Shown here one piece after another: positions 35,401-42,069 of a DNA stretch of 64,000 bases. The position numbers and the translations under genes are program-made. The DNA is from Bacteroides sp. (lineage in GTDB: Bacteria; Bacteroidota; Bacteroidia; Bacteroidales; Bacteroidaceae): the NCBI RefSeq assembly GCF_030151085.1, contig NZ_JASLER010000070.1:21554-85553 (forward strand), written 5' to 3'. Every line of letters begins with the position of its first letter. Position 1 is the first letter of the stretch. The notes under the pieces are model-generated. The model saw nothing but the letters and a program-made list of their open reading frames with translations. It made no database searches and had not been told where the DNA came from.

Positions 35401-35457
35401 AAAGATGTGTTGTTTGTAACAACTACTCGTTCTCTCTACGGTATAAAGATTAAATAA
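32452..35457 (+). CDS. Secreted double beta-helix plus beta-propeller protein (second of a tandem pair)
   Basis: The 1001-residue paralogue of the preceding gene has the same layout: a signal peptide ending near ARAAESS, beta-helix one (DVTEALQKAINQVKQEKNFG), beta-helix two (VRDFGATGDGETDDTGAFEKAI) and a C-terminal propeller (TTDSKGNVYFCENRLKKIYKW, VTDAEGNVYIADGEIFVYDKSG). Long stretches are nearly the same in both, such as RPNDPEAFYFTPENY-type sequence near the start and AWDNQYWSLW. The loops and the propeller differ more, which suggests related but distinct substrates or binding. Transcription may run from the upstream gene through the 219-base spacer, or from its own promoter, which I could not identify. 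It ends at the terminator at 35475-35523. Confidence 0.85.
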   Translation: MKHYYSIRFLLIVCWIIGSLPIARAAESSSVYTQRPNDPEAFYFTPENYGFKADGKSDVTEALQKAINQVKQEKNFGILFLPEGNYRISKTIQIPSSIRLIGYGKKRPVIYLGANTPGFQTTQNYMVWFTGGLAPEGRQPSDAGAGTFYSALSNIDFRIEKGNPQAIAIRSHFAQHSFTNHCDIQIGEGKAGIYDVGNELEDMKFYGGEYGIISSRTSPGWPIMTVDTYFEGQKKAAIYSKEVGFAIVNMHVKNTPVAFEMAENLADRLHIENSLLENISVAGIKVSVVGNTFSQLNMVNVDCKNVPVLVDYAQSGKMVNVKDKQYKVKEFTYGLVLDNLNATSTFQEISEIVPVANVPAKLQKELPILPAMETWVNVRDFGATGDGETDDTGAFEKAISQHKNIYVPQGWYRLTKTLKMAPGTRLIGLHPFGTQFVLNESELAFSGFGSPMPLVESSEGGDDILNGIGINTGAYNYRAVGCKWMAGEHSYMNDVKFVGGHGTLRKPTPNTNEQRSNWRGGEHRISSPSAPVMESGKDLAWDNQYWSLWITNNGGGIIKDIWTASTYAASGLYISDTETPGRIYAMSLEHHVRTEARLHNVANWKIYAFQFEEEGKEGPDCHMAEMSNCKNIELINVWMYRVIRAFMPKEIGYRMWNCENITFRNMHNYTQILPVIEFPIYDMNKALPVYSWDFARLTISGNEKSNRPSCDVIDKPVKLATGFELASGATTDSKGNVYFCENRLKKIYKWPADNGQITMIADYPWKPFTLATDTKDNLLVIFRYDPQPGYMMNGEQETVPRLPDDNPMYSGWGNSGWSALGYSFDPNNIDATMKPLPRIATADAKNVQKVIHPASRWRGDFHKVVASMPEYSFIAPDGVTIIPETYDLGRSCALIPVVPGQKEPVYVVNENNKTTVRLSVGVDGRLAEEKVLCPFGQYSNVTDAEGNVYIADGEIFVYDKSGKEQRRIQVEERPISMTIGGQQKDVLFVTTTRSLYGIKIK

Positions 35458-35474
35458 GAATCTTCCGGTATAAG

Positions 35475-35523
35475 AATCAGCCCTTGCAACATGAAAGTCA
35501 ATGTATGCAAGGGCTGATTTTAT
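35475..35523. terminator. Terminator after the beta-helix pair
   Basis: A perfect 14-bp stem (35475-35488 with 35506-35519; core CAGCCCTTGCA) with a 17-base loop is followed by a short T-run on the plus strand. It lies between convergent genes and may also act on the leftward gene at 35548. Confidence 0.82.
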
Positions 35524-35547
35524 ATCAATCAAAAATGATAAATGGGT

Positions 35548-35994
35548 CTATTTTTCAAGTAAGTCTTTCAAGAAAGCATCCAGTTCCTCATCCAGTCCCT
35601 TCAGTAATTCATCATTAACCAGCAGGGTATCATCATCCATGAGTAGTAGTTCGGCAAGTGTTTCTTTGTCATCGTCTACTAATACGAAGGAAAATGGTTT
35701 CAGAATGATTAATTTGTCAAAGTATCCTTCATGCTTCATGTTGCAGAGAAGAGTAGATAGGATACGTTCTGCATTTTCAAAGAAATCGTCACCTTCATAA
35801 GTCATCCATTCTTCAATAGTGGCATTAGCAAGCTCCTCATCTTCATCATCAAAGATAGACAACTCACCTGAATTCTGGTTAGGTTGCAGATGAATATCCG
35901 TAACGATAGTTTGTTCGCAACCACATGTATATTTGCTGATTGCTTTCTTTATAGTTCCCTCCAGGAGGGATAATGACGACTGACTGAGCTTCAT
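35548..35994 (-). CDS. Small acidic protein of unknown function
   Basis: I do not recognise the family. The 148-residue protein has no signal peptide or membrane segment, so it is probably cytoplasmic. It is strongly acidic, with runs such as IFDDEDEELAN, LVDDDKETLAELLLMDDD and a helical tail GLDEELDAFLKDLLEK. A C-G-C pair near residues 24-26 (KYTCGCEQ) is the only cysteine cluster. The minus strand carries TACCTTTG (36030-36023) about 29 bases upstream of the ATG, a good -7 box, so it probably has its own promoter. Its neighbours give no functional clue. Confidence 0.72.
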   Translation of the reverse strand: MKLSQSSLSLLEGTIKKAISKYTCGCEQTIVTDIHLQPNQNSGELSIFDDEDEELANATIEEWMTYEGDDFFENAERILSTLLCNMKHEGYFDKLIILKPFSFVLVDDDKETLAELLLMDDDTLLVNDELLKGLDEELDAFLKDLLEK

Positions 35995-36086
35995 AATGGC
36001 TTCCTTTTTCTTAATAGTTGTTCAAAGGTAGGGAAAATAATTAATAATGAATAATTAATAATGAAAAAAATGAGAAGGACGTTTAT

Positions 36087-37187
36087 TTAGTCCTCTTCAA
36101 ATCGATTCATCTGCACATTTAGACGTGCAATTCCTTCTTTTCGTTCCTGTAATTCGTTCACATAGATGGTGGTTAGGAAATAATTGGGGATACTTTCTGA
36201 ATTGACCCCACTGGTCACTTGCAATTCATCTATCTTGTCTATTTCACGGGCAATAGATTGTGCCTTCAATGCCCATTCCATAGCCGTTTCTATGCTGTCT
36301 TGCATTTCATATCCCAGTGCGATATTGAAAGCTGCATACATTTTCTTTTTGCCTTTCTTCGACTCATAGCTTGACTTCCATAATTTGATGGCATTATCCC
36401 ATTGTCCTTCTTTGGCATATACAGCTGCATCACGCATATTTACCGAACCACCGGTGATATAGTAACGGTTGGCTGTTTTCCAATAGGGGAGTAAATGTTT
36501 CACGGGCACTGTTCCTGCAAATTCAGATGCTTCTTTTATCAAATCATTCTCATTGATAAGGCGGGCACGTAAAACTGCTTCTCCACCTCCGTAATCCTCC
36601 CAGAAGATGCTATCATTACTATTAACTGTCACCATAGGACCTCTACGATTGGGCAGGTACACCTTTACGGTAGGGAATACTTTTACATCTACTGTACCAT
36701 AATAAGTAGACCATTCATTGATATAGCTTATTTTGCGAAGCGAACGTATCTGTATATTTTCCAAGGCAATCAGGAAGTCTACGCCCAAGTCTTCTACAAG
36801 TTCGCTTACTTCTTCTTGTGTCAACATGGTTTCGCGTGGACTGATGTCTTTACTGCGCAAGGCGGAATCACAAATTACTACTTCTTCAAAATAATTCTCT
36901 TTGGCAAGTGCTTCTGCCAGCGATTCGGTAGTTAATTTGGCATCTCCATTATAAAAATTGGTAAGCCGCGTTATCTCATTTTCACTCTTCTTTTGTTCTT
37001 CTTCGTTTACTATCAGTTTGTTGTCAGGAACAGCCGGCATATTGTTAACAACAGCAACCCGCTTCAAGGATGCCGGGAAACTGACTTCTGCCGGAAGTAT
37101 ATAGTCTATGGACAGTTGCTCTATGCTTTGGCAACCGCTTAGTAGCAATGAAATGCTTAACAGAAGAGTATAGATATATTTAGCCAT
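36087..37187 (-). CDS. DUF6340-like lipoprotein with TPR-like C-terminal region
   Basis: The 366-residue protein has a lipoprotein signal peptide ending in LLLSGC (Cys at 19). The first two-thirds match the pattern of DUF6340: SFPASLKRVAVVNNMP, FYNGDAKLTTESLAEALA, VDFLIALENIQI and RLINENDLIKEASEFAG. From about residue 240, helical pairs such as YAKEGQWDNAIKLWKSSYES and AAFNIALGYEMQDSIETAMEWALKAQ look like tetratricopeptide repeats. It should be an envelope protein; no activity is known to me. A -7 box TACCTTTG on the minus strand at 37244-37237 lies 50 bases upstream of its start. Confidence 0.82.
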   Translation of the reverse strand: MAKYIYTLLLSISLLLSGCQSIEQLSIDYILPAEVSFPASLKRVAVVNNMPAVPDNKLIVNEEEQKKSENEITRLTNFYNGDAKLTTESLAEALAKENYFEEVVICDSALRSKDISPRETMLTQEEVSELVEDLGVDFLIALENIQIRSLRKISYINEWSTYYGTVDVKVFPTVKVYLPNRRGPMVTVNSNDSIFWEDYGGGEAVLRARLINENDLIKEASEFAGTVPVKHLLPYWKTANRYYITGGSVNMRDAAVYAKEGQWDNAIKLWKSSYESKKGKKKMYAAFNIALGYEMQDSIETAMEWALKAQSIAREIDKIDELQVTSGVNSESIPNYFLTTIYVNELQERKEGIARLNVQMNRFEED

Positions 37188-37236
37188 AGTTTATATAAGC
37201 TGAATTAAGAGTTTGAGCGCTTCTAAATAAGGATTA

Positions 37237-37401
37237 CAAAGGTAAGAAATTAATTTTAATACAAGAATACTTTATTGAGCGTAATCTAATAAAAGTGATA
37301 CAGAATGCGTCAAAACGACTTTTACAATAGGAGATTGAAGCAAATGAACTTAAAAATGGCGAGTTTATGCAGACTGTGAAACTACGGAACGGCTACTTTT
37401 G
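37237..37401. promoter_or_regulatory. Divergent promoter region between the DUF6340 and GH92 genes
   Basis: The 237-base gap holds a minus-strand -7 box TACCTTTG (37244-37237) for the DUF6340 gene. It also holds a plus-strand -7 box TACTTTTG (37394-37401), 23 bases before the GH92 ATG. Neither has a clear -33 TTTG at normal spacing; the plus-strand one may therefore need an activator such as the hybrid regulator of PUL B. Confidence 0.5.
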
Positions 37402-37424
37402 CTGTCGAAACATTTTATCCGAAC

Positions 37425-39626
37425 ATGAGAAACATTATACTTTCATTATTGCTACTTTTTCTGCTTGCCGATTCTTCTTTTTCGCAGGTACTTACCCGTT
37501 GGGTCAATCCGTTTATAGGGACCGGAGCTGTTGAGTCTAGTCTGTCCGGCAATAATTACCCGGGTGCCACAGTGCCTTTTGGCATGGTACAATTGAGTCC
37601 TGATACCCGTGAAGCTCCCGATTGGGCACAGGCATCAGGCTATGACTATAACGATTCTACAATCTACGGATTTAGTCATACACGCTTGAGTGGTACGGGT
37701 GCATCCGACTTTATTGATATACTGATGTTTCCTACTCAAAGCAACAAACGACAGTCCGCTTTCACCCACGAACAAGAATCTGCCCGTCCCGGCTATTATC
37801 AGGTGATGTTGGCCGACGAGGGTATTCAGGCTGAACTGACAGCATCTACCCGTGTAGGTGTGCATCGTTATACCTATCCTCAGAAAGGAGTGGTACAAGT
37901 GTGGCTGGATTTAGACCATTCGGCCAATAAGGGCAGTTGGGGAAGACGCATTATTCAGTCGCAGATTCGTGTTGTTAGTCCTACCATAGTTGAAGGTTAT
38001 CGGATTATTACCGGGTGGGCGAAACTAAGAAAAGTCTATTTTCATATTGAGTTTTCAATGCCTATTCTTACCGCCGAGTTATCAGATGGTGATCGGAAAT
38101 ATAAGAATACGCCGGTGATCAATGGAACGAATTTGCACGGCTTATTTTCTTTTAACAGAGGAGATCATGATGCATTAATTGCTAAAGTAGCCTTATCTCC
38201 GGTTTCAATAGAGAATGCTTTGCTGAATATGACGGCGGAAGTTCCTGCCTGGGATTTCGAGGAAGTATCTGTTGCAGCAGAGCAGTCATGGGAAAAAGAG
38301 CTTGCGAAGATACAGGTTCAAGGAACGGACTTGCAGAAAACGATTTTCTATACCGCCTTATATCACACGATGGTTCAACCTAATACTATGAGTGATGTCA
38401 ATGGCGAGTATATGGCTACTGATTATACCACAAGACGATTGAAAGTGAATGAAACACATTATTCCACCTTTTCTTTGTGGGATACCTTTAGGGCAGCTCA
38501 TCCGCTTTATACCTTATTACATATGGACAAGACCGAAGACTTTATAAAGAGTATGGTTCGTCAGTATGATGATTACGGCTATCTACCTATCTGGCAACTA
38601 TGGGGGCAGGATAATTATTGTATGATTGGCAACCATTCTATTCCCGTCATTGTGGATGCGGTACTGAAAGGTATTGCAGGAGTTGATGCCGAAAAAGCAT
38701 ACGAGGCTGTACGAAATAGTTCATTGGTATCTCATCCCAACTCTCCTTTTGAAGTGTGGGAAAAGTATGGGTATATGCCCGAAAATATACAGACTCAATC
38801 CGTATCCATCACTTTAGAACAGGCTTATGATGATTGGTGCGTGGCACAATTGGCCAAGAAGCTCGGTAAAGAAGAAGATTACCATCATTTTATGAAACGC
38901 TCGGCGTACTATCGCAACTTATTCAATCCTACAACCGGTTTCTTCCAACCCAAGAGTGACAAAGGGGAGTGGATAGTACCTTTCGATCCTTATAAATACG
39001 GTGCTAATGGCGGTTACCCGTTTACCGAAGGAAATGCCTGGCAGTACTTTTGGTATGTACCGCAGAATATCCCCGATTTGATAGCTCTTACAGGAGGAAA
39101 CAAGGCTTTTACTCAGAAACTGGACGCTTTCTTTACTACCATTCATCAAAGTGGTGAACTGAATGACAACGCATCAGGTTTTGTAGGACAATATGCACAT
39201 GGCAATGAGCCGAGTCATCACGTGGCATACCTCTATGCTTATGCAGGCCAGGCATGGAAAACGCAGAAGTATGTGGCTCATATCATGGATAATCTATATA
39301 ATATTTCTTCTTCAGGTTATGCGGGCAATGATGATTGCGGCGAAATGTCGGCATGGTACATATTTGGAGCATTGGGATTCTATCCGGTCAATCCTGCAAG
39401 TGGCGAGTATGTGATAGGCACTCCTATGTTGGAGCAAGCAGTAATTCAACTGCCGGATGGAAAACACTTCACTGTTAAAGCACCTCGTAAGAGAACTGAT
39501 GAAATCTATATCCGTTCCATGAAGTTAAATGGAAAGAAATATACCAAGACCACTATTACCCATCAAGACATCCTGAATGGAGGGATTTTGGAGTGTGTAA
39601 TGAGTGCCCGTCCCAACCGGCAATAA
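37425..39626 (+). CDS. GH92 alpha-mannosidase
   Basis: The 733-residue secreted enzyme has a signal peptide ending near ADSSFSQ. An N-terminal beta-sandwich (VNPFIGTGAVESSLSGNNYPGATVPFGMVQLSPDT, then YGFSHTRLSGTG) leads into the (alpha/alpha)6 catalytic domain. The motif FTEGNAWQY places the likely general-acid Glu at residue 535, close to the numbering of the well-studied GH92 enzyme Bt3990. HGNEPSHH near 593 and GNDDCGEMSAW near 634 complete the calcium-dependent active site. GH92 enzymes are inverting exo-alpha-mannosidases acting on N-glycans or fungal mannan. It is followed by GH95 and a second GH92 at short gaps (21 and 10 bases), forming a degradative operon. Confidence 0.94.
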   Translation: MRNIILSLLLLFLLADSSFSQVLTRWVNPFIGTGAVESSLSGNNYPGATVPFGMVQLSPDTREAPDWAQASGYDYNDSTIYGFSHTRLSGTGASDFIDILMFPTQSNKRQSAFTHEQESARPGYYQVMLADEGIQAELTASTRVGVHRYTYPQKGVVQVWLDLDHSANKGSWGRRIIQSQIRVVSPTIVEGYRIITGWAKLRKVYFHIEFSMPILTAELSDGDRKYKNTPVINGTNLHGLFSFNRGDHDALIAKVALSPVSIENALLNMTAEVPAWDFEEVSVAAEQSWEKELAKIQVQGTDLQKTIFYTALYHTMVQPNTMSDVNGEYMATDYTTRRLKVNETHYSTFSLWDTFRAAHPLYTLLHMDKTEDFIKSMVRQYDDYGYLPIWQLWGQDNYCMIGNHSIPVIVDAVLKGIAGVDAEKAYEAVRNSSLVSHPNSPFEVWEKYGYMPENIQTQSVSITLEQAYDDWCVAQLAKKLGKEEDYHHFMKRSAYYRNLFNPTTGFFQPKSDKGEWIVPFDPYKYGANGGYPFTEGNAWQYFWYVPQNIPDLIALTGGNKAFTQKLDAFFTTIHQSGELNDNASGFVGQYAHGNEPSHHVAYLYAYAGQAWKTQKYVAHIMDNLYNISSSGYAGNDDCGEMSAWYIFGALGFYPVNPASGEYVIGTPMLEQAVIQLPDGKHFTVKAPRKRTDEIYIRSMKLNGKKYTKTTITHQDILNGGILECVMSARPNRQ

Positions 39627-39647
39627 GAACCAATAGCAATACTTATC

Positions 39648-42059
39648 ATGAAGAATATGAAACATTTAAAAACTTGTTTAGCGGCAGCAGCATTAGTACT
39701 TGTGGGCTGTCAAAGTGCAAAGGATGTGGGCGCTACCACAGAATTGTGGTATACACAACCAGCAAAGGTATGGATGGAATCATTACCTATCGGTAATGGT
39801 CGCTTGGGTGCCATGACATATGGTGGCATCGAGGAAGAGACATTGGGATTGAACGAATCCACCATGTGGTCGGGACAGTACAATGAAAATCAGAACAAAC
39901 CTTTCGGTCGTGCCAAAATGGATCATCTGAAGAAGTTGTTCTTCGAGGGCAAACTATCAGAAGGAAATAAGATTGCCGGTGATAACCTGGCAGGTATGCA
40001 GACTTCATTCGGTACGCATCTTCCCATAGGCGACTTGAAGTTGCGCTTCACTTATCCCGAAGGGGAAGTGACAGGCTATCGCCGTTCACTGAGTTTGGAC
40101 GAAGCGATTAGCAGTGTTACTTTTAATGCGGGGGGTGTGAACTACAAGCGTGAATATTTCGCTAGCAATCCCGATAATGTACTGGTACTCCGCCTGACTG
40201 CCGATAAGTCGAAGTCAGTAACCATGAATATGTCTTTAGATTTAATGCGCCAGTCTGCTCTTACGGTGGATGATAATCAATTGGTGTTCATAGGGAAAGT
40301 GGACTTTCCGTTACACGGTCCGGGCGGTGTGAACTTTGAAGGACGCATTGCCGTACTTGCCGATAACGGAGAACTGAATATGGATACGGCAGGTGTCAGT
40401 GTAAGCGGTGCAGATGCAGTAACACTGATAGTAGATGTACGTACCGATTATAAAAGTCCGGAATATAAGAAACAGTGTGTAGACGGTGTGAAGAGTGCTG
40501 CCGGCAAATCATACACTGATTTGAAGCAGGCACACGTAGAAGACTATGCCTCTTTATTCAACCGTGTGGCAATCAACTTTGGTGAAGATTTGAACAAGAC
40601 CACACCTACCGATGTACGTTGGAAACAAGTACGCGAAGGCAAGACCGATACCGGCTTGGACGCTTTGTTCTTCCAATACGGTCGTTATCTGACGATAGCC
40701 AGTTCTAGAGAAAACTCCCCGTTGCCCATTGCCCTGCAAGGCTTTTTTAATGACAACAAGGCTTGCAATATGGGGTGGACAAACGACTATCATCTCGATA
40801 TCAATACCGAACAAAACTATTGGGCGGCCAATGTTGGTAATCTGGCAGAATGTAATGCTCCTCTCTTTACATATATCAAAGACCTGGCCCATCATGGTGC
40901 AAAAACTGCTGATGTAGTGTACGGATGTAAAGGTTGGACTGCCCATACCACTGCCAACGTTTGGGGCTATACTCCTTCATCGGGTACCATCATTTGGGGC
41001 TTGTTCCCCTTGGCAGGTTCATGGATTGCCACTCACCTATGGACTCAGTACGAATATACACAAGACCAGCAATATCTGGCCGAAGTGGCCTATCCTTTAT
41101 TAAAAGGAAATGCAGAGTTTATTCTTGACTTTATGGCTGAAGACCCGAGAGACGGTTATTTGAAGACCGGACCGAGCATCTCCCCTGAAAACTGGTTCCG
41201 CACCGCAGATGGTGAAGATATGGTAGCTTCGATGATGCCTGCCTGCGACCGTCAACTGGCTTATGAAATACTTCAGAACTGCATTCAAGCCTCTCAAATA
41301 CTAGGAGTTGATAAGGAGTTCTGTGTCACATTGCAGAATGCGTTAGCTAAACTTCCTCCCATTCAGCTACGTGCCAATGGTGCTATTCGCGAATGGTTTG
41401 AAGACTTTGAGGAGTCTCATCCTAATCATCGCCACACTTCTCATCTGTTAGGCATGTATCCTTTCTCGCAGATAACATTGGAGAAAACTCCCGAATTGGC
41501 GGAAGGAGCTCGTAAGACTATCGAAGCTCGCTTGTCGGCCAAGGATTGGGAAGATACCGAGTGGAGTCGTGCTAATATGATTTGCCTCTATGCCCGCTTG
41601 AAAGATGCGAAAGAAGCCTATAATAGCGTGCAGTTATTACAAGGCAAACTCTCGCGTGAGAATCTCCTTACAGTATCTCCCGGAGGTATCGCAGGTGCGG
41701 AGGGTGATATCTATTCCTTCGATGGCAACCCCGCAGGTACAGCAGGTATGGCAGAAATGTTGGTACAGAACCATGAAGGTTACATTGAATTCCTGCCCTG
41801 CCTGCCCGCTGAGTGGAAAGATGGAAGTTTCAAAGGTTTATGCTTACGTGGTGGTGCCGAAGCCTCGGCTGTATGGACAGATTCCACTGTAACTACTGCA
41901 TCCTTGAAAGCGACTTCCGATAACAATTTTACGGTTAAGATGCCGCAAGGAAAGACTTATAAAGTAATGTTGAACGGCAAAGAACTCACAGAAAAGCCCG
42001 ATGCCAAAGGCTTGCTGACTATCACTCTGAAGAAGAACGATCTGTTGGAGATAAAATAA
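39648..42059 (+). CDS. GH95 alpha-L-fucosidase / alpha-L-galactosidase-type enzyme
   Basis: The 803-residue protein has a signal sequence with a likely lipobox (LVLVGC, Cys at 21). The GH95 N-terminal beta domain follows (LPIGNGRLGAMTYGG near residue 47), then the (alpha/alpha)6 barrel. The acid Glu is in SISPENWF (E514) and the base Asp in FDGNPAGTAGMAEML (D692), both family hallmarks. The family's Asn-x-Asn pair reads D384-I-N386 here, so one of the two Asn residues is Asp. GH95 enzymes invert and remove terminal alpha-1,2-L-fucose, or alpha-L-galactose in some Bacteroides. Which sugar is cut cannot be decided from sequence alone. Confidence 0.92.
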   Translation: MKNMKHLKTCLAAAALVLVGCQSAKDVGATTELWYTQPAKVWMESLPIGNGRLGAMTYGGIEEETLGLNESTMWSGQYNENQNKPFGRAKMDHLKKLFFEGKLSEGNKIAGDNLAGMQTSFGTHLPIGDLKLRFTYPEGEVTGYRRSLSLDEAISSVTFNAGGVNYKREYFASNPDNVLVLRLTADKSKSVTMNMSLDLMRQSALTVDDNQLVFIGKVDFPLHGPGGVNFEGRIAVLADNGELNMDTAGVSVSGADAVTLIVDVRTDYKSPEYKKQCVDGVKSAAGKSYTDLKQAHVEDYASLFNRVAINFGEDLNKTTPTDVRWKQVREGKTDTGLDALFFQYGRYLTIASSRENSPLPIALQGFFNDNKACNMGWTNDYHLDINTEQNYWAANVGNLAECNAPLFTYIKDLAHHGAKTADVVYGCKGWTAHTTANVWGYTPSSGTIIWGLFPLAGSWIATHLWTQYEYTQDQQYLAEVAYPLLKGNAEFILDFMAEDPRDGYLKTGPSISPENWFRTADGEDMVASMMPACDRQLAYEILQNCIQASQILGVDKEFCVTLQNALAKLPPIQLRANGAIREWFEDFEESHPNHRHTSHLLGMYPFSQITLEKTPELAEGARKTIEARLSAKDWEDTEWSRANMICLYARLKDAKEAYNSVQLLQGKLSRENLLTVSPGGIAGAEGDIYSFDGNPAGTAGMAEMLVQNHEGYIEFLPCLPAEWKDGSFKGLCLRGGAEASAVWTDSTVTTASLKATSDNNFTVKMPQGKTYKVMLNGKELTEKPDAKGLLTITLKKNDLLEIK

Positions 42060-42069
42060 AACTTTGAGT

